Positions 32,292-44,835 of a stretch of DNA of 64,000 nucleotides are shown piece after piece. The notes under the pieces were generated by a model, which was given only the letters and a program-made list of their open reading frames with translations, was not told where the DNA came from and ran no database searches. The stretch covers positions 26,630 through 90,629 of the forward strand of contig JBNGIQ010009202.1 of the NCBI GenBank assembly GCA_049999765.1, given 5' to 3'. The first letter of the stretch is position 1, and every line of letters starts with the position of its first letter. Both the position numbers and the translations under genes were made by a program. Source of the stretch: Phaeoceros laevis. Taxonomy: Eukaryota; Anthocerotophyta; Anthocerotopsida; Notothyladales.

Positions 32292-35200
32292 ATGGCCTCT
32301 CTGCTGGGCACTCTTCGCTTATCGCTGCCTGAGCACCTGTCTCACGCTCTCACCACCCCACATCTGCACCTTCATCACCCTTCTATCGCGTCGCTGCATC
32401 TCCCGTACTGTGTCTGTCCGGCCCCTCCCAGGTTGGGCCGCGGGATTCGCGCCGCCTCGCAAACGCGAAGCGCCAGTTTGAGTCGGGGATTTCAGGGCGT
32501 GGAGGTTTCCAGAGGCACATCTGTTTGCCCCACTCCTTTTGGCTGGGTCAGAGCCGCTTCCGGGGTCACTGTTGCTAGGGAAAGGCCAAGGGTTGCTGCT
32601 CTCTCCAGGGGGCGGAGGCGTGACAGACAGGGTGAGAGGGAGGCGTGTTCCATAGAATGCGTTGTGGGATGCTTGGTTTGGAGGTGTCATTGACTCGTCT
32701 TTGAGCCAGTGCTGGTCCTGGAATTGCAGGCGTGCAGAGCAGCGCTCCGAATTCCTTGCCCAATTCAGTCACCTCTAGAAAGAGGGGGCTTTCTTCAGTG
32801 CAGTGCGGTTCGGGTGTAGCTAGGTGCATGGCGACTATCACGGATGAAAAAGTGGGAAATCCACTCCTGCAGCAATCTGATTTCCCCCTTTTTGACGGAG
32901 TTGAGGCGTCTCATGTGCGTCCGGGCATCCGGACCATTCTGAAAGAGCTCGTGAGTATTACTTGCTGCTTGTATGATTTGCAAACTCTTCCATAGGGGAT
33001 CGATTTTGCACTGCGATCTAACCTAATGGTACATGGAAGATGCTAACTTCACTACACCAGCTTGATACTGCCCGGAAAGTCACTGTAGAAGTGATCAGAG
33101 CTTGATCTGTGCTTCAGGAACAAGAGCTACTGGAGTTGGAAAAGAATGTGAAGCCCACGTGGCCTGGACTCGTGGAGCCCTTGGAAAAGATCGTTGACAG
33201 ACTGTCTGTTGCTTGGGGTACAGTCAGCCATCTGAAGGCAGTCAAAGATTCTCCGGAACTTCGTGAGGCTGTCGAGGAAGTCCAGGTCTGAGAGTCAGGG
33301 GGAATGTATTTAAGCTACTGTATCTCTTTGCAGCAATGAGCGAACTGCTTACATATAGGATCGGCATTGTTGCAGCCTGAAAGGGTTGCCTTCTCATTGA
33401 GGCTTGGTCAGAGCAAACCCATCTTCGAGGCTTTTAGGGCAATTCACGAGGGACCTGTGTGGCAGACCCTAACTGAAGCTCAACAGCGCATTGTAGAAGG
33501 TATGCATATAGTTAGTGCATTTCAAGAAGGTACTATGAATCTTGTGATTGTCGGAATTTTTTGGAGACCATCCTAGGATTCACTCTGGAACTACTGGACT
33601 GTCCTACACTGGGTGATCTCTATATTGAAACAGCCGAACTGAAGGAAGCAAGTCTTAATGGTGTTGGGCTGGAAGGAGAAGCAAAGACTCGTTTCAATGA
33701 AATCCAGCAGGTATGCACTTCACTGTGTAAGCGCTTGGAGAACTTCTGTGTTGGCTGCTGTGCGCCCATACTGATAGGTGCATTTCCATCAGGAACTTGA
33801 GCAACTTTCCCTGAAGTTTAGTGACAATGTATTGGATGCGACAAAGAAGTACGAGAAGCTGATTGAGGATCCAGCTGAAATTGATGGACTCCCGCCATCT
33901 GCCCTTGGACTTGCTGCCCAAACAGCTGCTTCCAAGGTGTGCAAAATGTGCTCTGCGCGTTGGGTACTTGGCATGTTTTTAAGTTGCAGCAAGTGGCCTA
34001 AGATTGTGTATCTGGCGGCAGGGACACGAAGGTGCCACAGCTGAGAAAGGACCTTGGATGATCACTTTAGATGCACCGAGCTACATGCCTCTGATGCAGC
34101 ATGCACGGAACAGACAGTTGAGGGAGGAGGTGTATCGAGCTTACTTAACTCGGGCTTCTTCTGGAGATCTGGACAACTCTCCCATTATCAAGAAGATCTT
34201 GGAACTCCGTCAGGAAAAGGCTAATATTTTAGGCTATGAAAATCATGCAGAGGTTGGTCTACGATGATGCTTGCTATATGTCAAAGGGAGTGTGCCATCA
34301 AGTTGCTTCATCTGAAGAGAATATATATCTGCAGGTATATATCTGAGGTATTCTTTCTAGTTGCTGACCAAATATTTCCTCACCAGGTAAGCATGGCCAT
34401 GAAGATGGCCACACTGCGCAGAGCTGAGGAGCTGCTTGAACAACTTCGAAGCACATCATGGGAATCTGCATTAAAAGGTTACCCTGTCGTTTCTTACTGA
34501 CGACCTTACTGACTTGTGGTGGCTGTGGTTGTAAGACTTTGGCTGGAAACACCACATTTGAACCCAACAATTCTGCAGATCTCGACGATCTAAAAGTATT
34601 TGCCAAGGAACAAGGAGCCCCAGAAGGAGATGATCTTCGGCATTGGGATATCACGTTCTGGAGTGAAAGACTGCGTGAAGCAAAATTCGACATCAATGAG
34701 GTGGGTACAGGTTTCTTTCTGTGCTGCTATGGCAATGGTGTCCTTTCTCTTCTGGAGTCATGTTGCCACTTGTTCATGAGTTACGTCATAGCATGTATCG
34801 CACTGTTCTACTTGTAAGATTTTGATACTGTGGGATACTCATTTCAGGAGGAGCTAAGACCCTACTTCTCACTACCAAGGGTTATTGATGGCTTATTTAG
34901 CCTTGCAAGGATGCTATTTGGAGTAGATATTGAAGCAGCAGATGGAAAGGCTCCCGTACGTGTCTGATTTATGGATATGCTTGCATCCAGTGGGTGCAGA
35001 TATTCCTCTTGCAGCTGTTGCCTTAGCCATGCTTTTGTGCTTGTGCATCAGATTTGGAACAAAGATGTCAGATTTTTTAAGGTAAAGGACCTAGCAGGAG
35101 AGCCTTTGGCCTACTTCTACTTCGATCCTTATTCTAGGCCTTCTGAGAAAAGGGGAGGTGCTTGGATGGACGAAGTTCTTGGCCGCAGTCGCCTGTTGGC

Positions 35201-36699
35201 CCCGAAGGGTAGTCATGTCAGGCTGCCAGTGGCGCATATGGTCTGCAATCAGACTCCACCTGTCGGTGACCAGCCGAGTCTAATGACTTTCCGTGAGGTA
35301 TTCTGTTGGGGAATTTTTCCAGGATAGACTATTGCTTTCAGGGTAGGAGAGGTTTCGTAAGACAAGGTTGATTAACAGTTGTCTCCTGGCTGTAGGTGGA
35401 AACTGTGTTTCATGAGTTTGGTCACGCATTGCAACATATGTTAACTAGACAAGATGAAGGACTAGTCGCTGGAATCCGGGGAGTTGAATGGGATGCTGTT
35501 GAACTTCCTTCACAGTTTATGGAGAACTGGTGCTATCATAGGTAAGTGTCTTTGTTGTTGGAACAGAGATTGAACTACATGATTGGAAATCTCGTTTTAT
35601 TCCGTGCTCTTGAGTGTGTCAGGGGTACACTGCTGGGCATAGCCAAGCATTTCAAGACTGGAGAAACTTTGTCAGACGAGCTGTACGAAAAATTGTTGGC
35701 CGCTCGGACATTCCGTGCAGCATCTATGATGCTGCGTCAGGTGCTGAACTAACTTTTGTGTTGTCTGCCCTTGCCTCCCTACTGTTCCCATCAATTTGCC
35801 ATAAATCAACAGTTTTCCAACTGGAGTCACTTCATGATCAAACTGATGTAAAACCTGGCAAATCAGGTCCATTTTGCATCGGTTGACTTGGAGCTGCATT
35901 CGCGATTCAATCCTAGCGGTACAGAGACTATCTTTGATGTAGATAGGAGAATAGCCAAGAAGACACAGGTTTTGCCCCCATTACCCGAGGACAGGTTCCT
36001 CTGCGGTTTCAGCCACATCTTTGCAGGTATGAAGCTTTTGTTTGAGTCCCTTTACAGTGACTGTCTGGGTGCTGAAAAGGCATTTGCACGAAAGTGCCTT
36101 ATCCTGCTGAGTTGACCTCTTTGGTTTTATGCAGGGGGGTACTCTGCTGGATACTACAGCTACAAGGTAATCATGGACCCAGTAGCGGTTTAAGTCTATA
36201 TGAGTTTTGCGATTAGTTCTCTCTGGCGGCTTGGCATAACATTTGCTGAGCAGTCTTTTCAGCATGTTTTCAGCTTCCATGGCATGTTCCTCACTGACAA
36301 TGCACTTCACTCGTGCAGTGGGCAGAAGTTCTGTCAGCAGATGCATTTTCAGCGTTCGAGGAAGTTGGTCTGGAGAATGAAGAGGTATGTTTGTCCGAAA
36401 TGCCTGTCTGCTTGGGGAGTTTCCTTGCTGGTCGTTACTTGACACTGTTCACTGTTCCAGGCTGTGAAGGAGACAGGGAAACGATTCAGGGACACAGTAC
36501 TTGGGCTGGGAGGGGGCCGCCCACCACTAGAGGTGAGAATCATCCACCAATATTATCTATGTCTTCGTCAGAAGATTGGTGTCTCCTGTGTTGCGGTATA
36601 ACTCGTGTTGCTTTCCAGGTGTTTATTGACTTCCGAGGGAGAGAACCATCAACCGACGCCCTGCTCCGACACAGTGGTCTGTTAACTGCAGCTGCCTAA
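32292..36699 (+). CDS. Organellar oligopeptidase (thimet oligopeptidase, M3A family)
   Basis: Zinc metallopeptidase that degrades short peptides, including released targeting presequences, in chloroplasts and mitochondria. Eighteen exons: 32292-32631, 32730-32950, 33118-33285, 33376-33499, 33634-33710, 33793-33936, 34022-34252, 34387-34477, 34579-34700, 34848-34955, 35052-35297, 35396-35541, 35623-35740, 35867-36026, 36135-36166, 36319-36384, 36461-36532, 36619-36699. The catalytic HEFGH lies at 35411-35425, followed by the downstream helix with Glu ([13 protein letters not shown]). Diagnostic plant blocks include [20 protein letters not shown]-like [30 protein letters not shown] and LRHSGLL at the end. 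The Arg/Ser/His-rich first exon looks like a long transit peptide; translation from Met 32829 would give a form without it. Convergent with GH3, with 282 bp between the stops. Confidence 0.92.
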
Positions 36700-36981
36700 G
36701 CACTTAGGGCCTTCTTGAAGGATCGACCGGCGTTCAGCTCCCTCTATTGATGACTCATTAGTTGTCTTAGTGTAGCCTGATACCAGGTACTTTGACCATG
36801 TTCAATTTTCCCAAAGGAGAGACCTAAATTTAGGGTTCGTAGATAGATAGATGTGCTTTTCCGTGCCTTTATCCTAGATACGACACGGCACCTGATGGGC
36901 TAGCTACTGAGGTGATAGCAGAAGTACAATGGACATGTTGTCGAAGGATGCAATGTGTTCCTCCGTTTGGAAGGAAGACCT

Positions 36982-39321
36982 TCAAAGTTCCACTACTGTG
37001 CTGTGGAAAGCTTTGTCTATCCCCTCGTTGAGTAATGCCAAGAAAGCGGGATTGACGATACAACGAGGAGTTTTGTACTGAGTGACACTTCCACCTTGCT
37101 GGGCTGTGAGGTCTCTCAGCTTGGTGAATGTTCCAGTCCTGACAATTTTGAGCTCGAGCGGTCCTATGAAACCATTCCTTCTTCCCCTGCGGTAAGGCTC
37201 GTTCAACGATGAATCCATCAAGTTGCAGCAGTCCTGCAAAGCTTCGTCTTGATGTTGGGGCAGATTACAAGCCCCGTTTGCGGGTTGATCTTGCGGACCT
37301 CCAGACTGCTCCTCGATTTCCCAGAAGATAGCGTAATGCCCAGGGGTGCTGGAATGGTCGGCATAGCTAGTGAAGTTGACTACGGATAGTCCGCTTTCCA
37401 GCGTGGCCTTGTGCACCACCGTTAGAAGCTCTGCTTCATCGGTCTTGTCAGTAGTGATGCTAAGCAGCACGCCTTCGCGGGCCACAAACTTGAAAACCGG
37501 GAGAGACTTGTAGAAGTCCGTCACTCGAAGGATGTCCATCTGCTGGTACCGGTACAGCCCTGCAGCCCATTAAACAGACGACACCGCTAATGACTTCCGA
37601 CAAGTAATGAATTAGCATCACCGGGAGCTCATGAGATAAATTTCCAGATCTATCTGCTTTTACCTGAGGGAGTCGTGAGCAGCAGCTCGTAATCTTGTCC
37701 CAGATGCACATCCGTTAGCTCCACAGGCTTAGCCTCCTCGTTCTCGTATAAGGCCATGCCCGAGACTTGTCCATCCAGAGACTGTCTCACAGGAATAAAC
37801 TCATAATACAAATTTGTCGGCCATAAGACGAAACTATCGGAATCTGTTCCTGCTAGCCGAAATGCCGGATGCCCAGACTCCGATGCACCGTATCCAAACC
37901 CTATTTTCGGGAAGTCCTTCCTGGTGAAGGCATCAAGGGCTGCGACAAACGGCAACATTGAGCCGCTGCAGGCACAGACGAAATACTGGAGGTTGGGAAA
38001 AAGGCGCAGCACAATGCCATCCCAATCGCCAGTTTCGCACTCCCTTTGGATTTTGTAGGCAGCATCCGGATTTGGGGACAAAACCACCTTCACGCCCAGC
38101 CAAGCGTAAGCGTGCTGGCATCAGTTTAGGCTGCAGGTCCATCTGTGGCCAGTAGCTATAGATAGAAGCAAAACAAGGTCTACAGGATATGACCTACCTT
38201 GGAGAGAAGAACCTTCCGCAGTCCTTCATCCCTGACAATCTCTTCGTTCACTCGGCCGTTTCGAATGTCGTTGCATACACTTGGCCACAGCGTCTTCAGC
38301 GCCCGAAACATCTCCACCACGGAGAAGGCAAAAACTCCAACGATGCTTTCAACAACAGGAGCGTGGCTTAACCCGCACAGAAGATGCGCGTAAATTCCCT
38401 GGTGAATATCGCTGCACTGCAGCACTTCAATCGGGCTAGCCTGCCCTACAGCCTCGTAGCTCCGCCTGTAGCCTTCGGAATGGAGGGTAATGGTGGTCAC
38501 ACCGCTTGCTTTGAGACCGCTCTTAGTGTCTGTCCTCGTCCCTGCCAGGTAAGTTGTCCATACCTTCCCAACACCAGGCGGCAGTTTGCTTGGGAAGGAT
38601 CTGCACACACATGGATTCATCACAAGGGACACATTGAAGGCTTGATAAAAAAAAATGCTTCCCGGGGTTCCCGATGGCCAGCCGGTTGCTGGATTGCCGC
38701 CTAGGAGGACGGACCTTTCTGTCGCAGCCCTGCCATAATACTGCACAAGCACGTTGTTATCGTCCATTTCCTGAGTCGTGAGAAAGTATTTGGGGACGCC
38801 ACCAGTGGTTCCTGTACTGCAGAGCACAAATCACCGGAAGTCATGTGAATGGACCACTTTGCTCAAATCACAAACACTGAACAGCACCTCTGTGTGCCCG
38901 CCTAGCGCGCCTAGCCCTGCCCGCATTTCATGGTGACATATAGAAGAAACATCTTGAAGACTACTACAGGCTTGCAACAGAAGGCGGCGCTATAGCTTGC
39001 GGCTGGTATGGATAGTATCCACCTTCTTGCGAATGCGATGGGAGGCGAGCAGCACACAAGAGGCGACTTGTCCCCATCCATGATCTTTTCAATGTATTCT
39101 TGGTAGTCTGCGTAGGTGGAAATCGGGACAGTGGCCTTGAAGCTCTCAACATCAGTATTTCCCTCTAATCCGAGCTTCTCCAGGTAATGACAGCGCCCGT
39201 GCTTTTGCAGTATGCTGCGCAGGGCCTGGTGCTGAAAGGTGAGGGGATCCTGGCTCACCACCTCTATGTGTGCATAGATTTCCTCCAGGATAGGCGCGTG
39301 AGCTGCTCTGGGTACCGCCAT
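36982..39321 (-). CDS. GH3 acyl acid-amido synthetase
   Basis: Adenylating enzyme of the GH3 family that conjugates amino acids to auxin, jasmonate or related acids in the cytosol. Four exons: 39023-39321, 38198-38816, 37664-38114 and 36982-37559 (648 aa, slightly longer than most GH3 proteins). Visible motifs: first ATP loop STGTTGG, second motif YGASESG, third motif GLYRYQQMDILRV, and ILSI-TDKTDE-like LLSITTDKTDE. The acceptor of exon 3 was chosen because only CACGCTTACGC keeps the family reading frame. I cannot assign the acid substrate by eye. The GLYRY segment has QQM where most members have GD after the Tyr, a deviation at a functional loop. The 1.15-kb upstream spacer holds a G-box-like palindrome; no auxin-response TGTCTC cluster was noticed. 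Confidence 0.88.
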
Positions 39322-40468
39322 TCCTGCGGCCTCGCCTTCACCGCTCCCGCTCCAATCCAGCTCCGCGGCCTCTCTCGGCCTACCTCTTGAACCTTTGTAA
39401 ACTTGCTTCCTCCGAGTCCCTTCCCATTTTTGTAATTATTCAAGTGGATGACAAATCGCCCCATTCTATAGCGACACGTGTCCTGGTTGGTCTGCCCACT
39501 CCGACAGTGATACAGTATCTACTTGAACGCCGAGGCCGGATAACACGTGATAAACTCGGACTCGGGCTGTGGCCAAGTTCCGAGTCCGAAACGGCCGGGT
39601 TCCGAAACTGACCGTACTCGGGCGCGAGGAAACCCCCAATGTTTGAGGCCCCCTATTGCTTCTGAGGATCTGAGGAAGGAACTTTAATCAGTGCTGAGAA
39701 GCCTGAGAAGTTGAAAACAGTTCAACTCGACACAATGTATGTATTTTATTTCTTGTGTTTAGTGGTGCAATACACTTTCTAAGTTGCAAGACATTTTGGA
39801 GGAAGAGCAGGGCGGGCCCGACGACGCCTTTTACAACGCACTCTGGCCATTAGTGGCCGTCACGCTCTCCCGAGTCCCGACGACTGAGAAGCAACAAAGA
39901 ATGGGTGCTTTGCTGCCTAATCCCTAAGAACCAGGTGTGTGGTTCTGGTGCGCGGGGATTCCCAGGACCATCGCTGCTAGAGGCAGCAATGGCCAAGCCG
40001 GCCCCCCCAAGAAGACGCACCTGGTCCGTTGCAACACAGGGCGCCTACTGCAAGGGGCACCTCTTGTTGGCTCCTGGGTCATTCCGCGCACCCATGGTAG
40101 AGTAGGTGCCACGGTGGACAACTCGCTCTATATCTCTCCCACACCCCAAATTCTGTAGAGACGGCTGGGGGTACATGTGGAAATGTTCAGAATCCCATCC
40201 GGGATGCATACCCTTCAGTTGAGGATGGAGAGTAAATTCAGTCTTGTTAATAGTTCGGAAACAACAACCGCAAAAATGTTGCCATGCTTTCAAGGTGGCT
40301 CATAGGAAGACAAGCATTGCACGAGTGAACGTGATTTCCCGGACTAACCAAGGACGAACCACGCTTAAAATCTGTTGGGGCGTAGTAAAGGAGGAGACCT
40401 TCCTGGTTTCTTCGCTAGCTCGCCTCTTGTTATTGTCTACCTGTGATGGATGGAGTCCAGGCCGGCCT
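39322..40468. other. Upstream region of GH3 / downstream of the UBC gene
   Basis: No gene on either strand. Short repeated phrases with CGGACTCGG/CCGAGTCCGA near 39555-39590 form a weak inverted repeat. Confidence 0.45.
39473..39482. promoter_or_regulatory. G-box/ABRE-like palindrome upstream of GH3
   Basis: GACACGTGTC, a perfect palindrome with an ACGTG core, lies 152 bp upstream of the GH3 ATG. Such elements bind bZIP or bHLH factors. Function here is inferred only from sequence and position. Confidence 0.35.
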
Positions 40469-43255
40469 CTAATCTCCAAGAACTGCCCCTACTTGAGTGA
40501 AAGCATCTCGAAGCTTCGGAATAATTTTGGCCAGCATTAGTTTGAATCCGGCTGAGCTACTATCTCTTGAGTCACCGTTTGACGAGGCACCTTGGACAGA
40601 GCATACCTGAGCCCCAGCCAAGTAGGCATTGCAGTCCTCAATTATTTTAGGACCCTCTTGCCTGTAGTGATCTGTGATAAGCTGCTCAAAATGTTGTGGC
40701 TGTCGGTGAAGTTGATACAGCATCGATTTGCAGCACAGCAGAAAAGAGTTCTCATTGTAGATAACTGAATTCTTCTCTCCTTCCCCTGTTCCCACCTGCT
40801 TATCATAGCCAGCCTCATTGAAGTAGGGCTTCTCATTCAGCACCAAAGCCTGAATGGAGAGAAGGACTTGGAGTATGGTTGAAGTTCTTGAGTTCCACAC
40901 TTCGGTTCCTGTCCCAGTCCAGGTATTTAACAGACTCAAGCATACCTTGCCATTCTCATACAGATTTGGATTGAGACGTAGACCACCAGAATGATAGTAG
41001 GCTACAGGAGGCACCGAAGGGAAATCCTGAGGTAGAAAGAAATCAAACACAAACAGACCTCGGTTGTAAGGTGTTCCAGGCACACCAACGATGACAGCTC
41101 TTAGCAGGTCCATTCGGTCCTCATAAACTCGAACAAAAATGGTATCTGGTAAGTTCTTTTCCAAAACGGACCACTCTTGCTGTACCCTCTTCAACCACTT
41201 TCGTTGGTTATCTAAATGGCCTGACTCGAGGAAGTAGTGATGGTCAACGGGTGCCTCTCCAACGCTATCAAAATGCTTGAACCTCAAGCCTTGCGTTTCT
41301 GCCATGGAGTTACCAGCATTCAATTCAGGGGCCGTTGTCAACTCACCATCATGCCCCACTTCTGGTGTCTCTTCTAGGTACAACAAACCAGAATCATCCA
41401 GCTCCTCCTGGGTACCCTGTTGCACTGGAGCTGTCCAGATTGATACAACGGATGGCATTTTGCTTATGTTGCTTACAGCAAGCTCCAACTCTTCAAGGAC
41501 AGCTATATCACCAGAATCTGCAGTCACCCAGCTGGAAGTGTCATCATCCTCTCCGTCATCACCTTCAGACTCATTATTGAAGACGGATGAATCATCATCG
41601 TCACGGCTGAAGATGGACACTTCTTTTGGCTCAACCTTAGACACTGAACCATTCACCCACGCCACTTCTAACTCTCCACCCTCGAGGCCAATGATGCAAC
41701 CCACCCAGGATAAACCACGTAAATCCACTGTGTTTACAGTCACCCTTCCTGGTTTTTTGGACACTCCTTTGAACCCACTAGCACTCTCGTCGTATGTGTC
41801 AGGATTCAGCCGGACAACCAGATCACCCAGGCTATAACTGTACTCCGGGTGCTCAAACAACTCGTAAACACTCACAACCTCTTCACCGTCCCATTCTATT
41901 GGCTCCTTTGAGCATTTCGGCTTTAACCACCGTACCTTAGCTGTCCTTTGCTTTGAATCAACGCTCTGAACAACCCCAACCCTTCTACAATCTGTCTCTA
42001 CTCCTTCCCCATCAGACCCCCTCTCCACAACATACTGCTCCGGCCAGAACTCGTGCTCTCCAAAATGATCCTTAGGAATTACCAAACAAGAATTGACCCC
42101 ACAAGACCGAGTCCCATCCTGCCAAATGATATCTACTGTCGTCCTGGTACTCATCACTCGGGGAGCAGTCTCAACTTCCTCCTTTGACGCAGTATCCACA
42201 TTCTCATCCTTTTTCTGAAACTTGATCTTGGGATCAACCTTCACTCGCAACGGCTTTGATTTACGAGTTACCCGTGACTCTTGAGAGGTTGATGTTGCCG
42301 TGTTCAAAACTGTGCCTTCGGGGGCACTAGAAGGCAGTAGATGCTCCACACTTGAAGAATCAGAAAAATCATCTGACAGGCCGTTGTCTGAGACAGTCGT
42401 GTCATTTGCAGGCGGCAACGACCTGTCCCCGATCTGCCACTCGGTGTAAGAGAAATAGGTCAAAGGCCACAACTTCTTGGGATTTTGGTGTGGTGCAGGA
42501 GGTGGTTGCAGAGAAGTGGTCGGAGAGTTTCCTGCTGCTACCCAATCCACAACCACTGTTGAAGCTTCTACATCAACAACCACCCCCTCCAGCTTCTTTC
42601 CTTTCCCCCGCAACCATTTTGCATGTCTGAACAGTTTAGTAGAAGTAGCCCTCACCCTCTGACCAGGATAGTACGGGTAATCATCGTCACGCATCGGATC
42701 TTCTTGAATTGGTTGGATGAGATCCGGGTCTACACGCAGGAACTTGCATTTGGCCCCATCATCAAACAGTACAGTCACGTTATCTTCAACGTACTCCACC
42801 CTACCAACCCAAAAGCCATGGATGACAAAGCCTCCGGGGACAAAAGCTCTCACCCTCGATAAATTTCTGCTGTCAACATCCCTAATGATACGTCCGTCTG
42901 CAAACTCCAAATCCACAACCAGCTGCACATCCGCTACCGTTCCCAGCTGTCCTAGGGGATCCGCAGCCAAAGCCACTGGATCACCGTGCATAAATGCTCG
43001 GTCCAGCACTCTAATATCCTCCACCTTCACCTTCTTGGGATGACGGCCATCCGAGTTCAACCAACAGATGCGCGCATGTCCAGCAGGCATGATCTCGTCT
43101 TCAGCATCGCTGGTGTCGGAGTCCGAATCCGAGTCAGAAGCACCTCCGACATGCATTACCATACCAAGGAGATCCGGTTGAGACACAAGCTGCACCAGAT
43201 CCTCCCGAAACACCTGAACTCCTGTTTCTAAGCTGCGTCCATTGTTCACTGCCAT
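40469..43255 (-). CDS. Giant ubiquitin-conjugating enzyme E2 (UBC23/UBC24-PHO2/UBE2O type), intronless coding region
   Basis: 928-aa hybrid E2 (E2/E3-like) ubiquitin-conjugating enzyme. The first 600 residues hold repeated SH3-like/tudor-like segments (for example GRVEYVEDNVTVLFDDGAKCK, GQRVRA, GRVTVNTVDLRGLSWVGCII) with acidic linkers. The UBC fold follows from about residue 650: FVRVYEDRMDLLRAVIVGV, GTPY--GLFVFD, FPSVPPVAYYHSGGLRLNPN and active-site Cys in ENGKVCLSLLNTW. This is the plan of Arabidopsis UBC24 (PHO2), UBC23 and human UBE2O, and those plant coding regions are also little interrupted. PHO2 controls phosphate transporters in vascular plants and is targeted by miR399 in its 5'UTR. 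I found no miR399-like complement in the 600 bp upstream, so PHO2 function is not claimed. Confidence 0.87.
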   Translation of the reverse strand: MAVNNGRSLETGVQVFREDLVQLVSQPDLLGMVMHVGGASDSDSDSDTSDAEDEIMPAGHARICWLNSDGRHPKKVKVEDIRVLDRAFMHGDPVALAADPLGQLGTVADVQLVVDLEFADGRIIRDVDSRNLSRVRAFVPGGFVIHGFWVGRVEYVEDNVTVLFDDGAKCKFLRVDPDLIQPIQEDPMRDDDYPYYPGQRVRATSTKLFRHAKWLRGKGKKLEGVVVDVEASTVVVDWVAAGNSPTTSLQPPPAPHQNPKKLWPLTYFSYTEWQIGDRSLPPANDTTVSDNGLSDDFSDSSSVEHLLPSSAPEGTVLNTATSTSQESRVTRKSKPLRVKVDPKIKFQKKDENVDTASKEEVETAPRVMSTRTTVDIIWQDGTRSCGVNSCLVIPKDHFGEHEFWPEQYVVERGSDGEGVETDCRRVGVVQSVDSKQRTAKVRWLKPKCSKEPIEWDGEEVVSVYELFEHPEYSYSLGDLVVRLNPDTYDESASGFKGVSKKPGRVTVNTVDLRGLSWVGCIIGLEGGELEVAWVNGSVSKVEPKEVSIFSRDDDDSSVFNNESEGDDGEDDDTSSWVTADSGDIAVLEELELAVSNISKMPSVVSIWTAPVQQGTQEELDDSGLLYLEETPEVGHDGELTTAPELNAGNSMAETQGLRFKHFDSVGEAPVDHHYFLESGHLDNQRKWLKRVQQEWSVLEKNLPDTIFVRVYEDRMDLLRAVIVGVPGTPYNRGLFVFDFFLPQDFPSVPPVAYYHSGGLRLNPNLYENGKVCLSLLNTWTGTGTEVWNSRTSTILQVLLSIQALVLNEKPYFNEAGYDKQVGTGEGEKNSVIYNENSFLLCCKSMLYQLHRQPQHFEQLITDHYRQEGPKIIEDCNAYLAGAQVCSVQGASSNGDSRDSSSAGFKLMLAKIIPKLRDAFTQVGAVLGD

Positions 43256-44835
43256 GACTCAGATCTAAAACTATCCACGCGAACCAGTCGCAGAATTTGC
43301 ACTGAGACAAGAGGGGAACTACCCCCTGCTGCCCTAAGGCTGCTGACGAGACCTGCAACAGTCCAGATGTATAAAAACTGGCCGACAACTTCCTGCTTAG
43401 CGCTGTACCATATCTAAGGTCACTCCCAAAGCATTCCCGGACTCCATATAGCACATCTGAACCCTAAACCAGTAAAGATTTTGCACTGACTGTGATCCTC
43501 GAAAGGCTCCAAGCTACACCTGGTCAGCTCAGCCAATTTGAGTCTCGCTGCTGCGTCAACAAAATTTCGCGGGAATACCACCTTCTAACCGGGTCTCTTA
43601 CAGCTCAAAATCTGGCACTGACGAGGATGCAGCATCTCCAAGGGCGACATCAACCTGCAAAACCAGCATGAGGAAATCCAGAGCAGTGGTAGGCTCACGA
43701 AACTTGCACGCAAGAGATGTGACTCTACGGATCGGTAGAACGAAGTGGCAACACACATCCAGGCGTTCGTCTGATGAGACTGACTCTTGGCAGATGCGAT
43801 CGCATCCAAATGCTTCCCACGGAGTACATATATAGACAATACCGGGAAGTACAGTTCACACACATTTGAACCATGGGCATCGGCAGGATTCAAATAGGAA
43901 CCCTAGTTAGTAACTCGTGCCTCCTCAGGACACGCAAAAGCAGCTCAGCTATTCGGCTGTTTTTCCAAGTACTATTTTGCAACCTTTCATTTCGTTACAG
44001 TGTGGTCTTTAGACTCTTTACCCTAAGCACGATAAATAAACCCCCTCNNNNNNNNNNTGTGGTCTTTAGACTCTTTACCCTAAGCACGATAAATAAACCC
44101 CCTCCTCCGAGTCCTCCCCATGCTGAATCTCTAGGGTATATATTTATCTCAGAAATAAATTCAAAAAAGTAAATCTTACTCTTTGAGTCTTTGTGGAGGG
44201 ACTCCCAAGTCTCCAATCCTTCCATTTTGCTTCAATCCCCCGGAGGTGAAGATCATCTTCTGTCCATGGCTACGGCTATGGTCGCCTACTCTGGCTATTC
44301 GGCGAACATGAAGGTCTTGATTCGAAGCAGGTCTTAGAACGAAGCACGTCTTTCGACCCTGCCGACCTTCAGTTGCAGCTTCCATGAGCTCATAATGAAA
44401 GACACGACATTGCAGCTTTGAACTTAGAATCAAGATACCGCGGTGGACGCAGCAGCACGCGGAACCTCCACTACTACGCACCTTAAATTGCAACAATATC
44501 CTCTTATAATTGAACTTAGCAGCGCAATACAAGACAGATTTCACGTCGTGAAACTCTACATGCGCTGCTCAACCCCTATGCTCAAAACTGAAACCAACAT
44601 TCGCCCTCGCTATGGCACCTAAGATAGCCGCCTCAGCCAGTTGACAAGATTGATGGGTGCACGCAGTTTTCCAAGCTATCCCGCAATTATGAAACTCAAA
44701 AGCATATCCTAGGCAGTTACTACGCAAAAAGAAAGTTAATCCCCCTTCTAGTCATAAAAGGGACAAAGCAGAAAGGTATGAAAATTGCGACCCCAGCCAG
44801 CCTAAGGTCTCACACAGTCGCTCTCAAATGTCTGC
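43256..44835. other. Spacer between the EF-2 and UBC genes, with a 10-N gap
   Basis: No gene is visible in 1.58 kb. It contains the UBC leader and promoter, the EF-2 3'UTR, and an assembly gap at 44048-44057. Confidence 0.5.
44001..44104 (+). repeat. Identical 47-bp sequences flanking a 10-N gap
   Basis: 44001-44047 and 44058-44104 are identical (TGTGGTCTTTAGACTC ... AATAAACCCCCTC). This is most simply a contig-end overlap that was not merged, so it may not be a real repeat. Confidence 0.85.

Noticed and set aside
40469-43255. Assignment as PHO2 with miR399 regulation
   Set aside because: The architecture fits, but no miR399-complementary site was found upstream, so only the broader E2 family is claimed.
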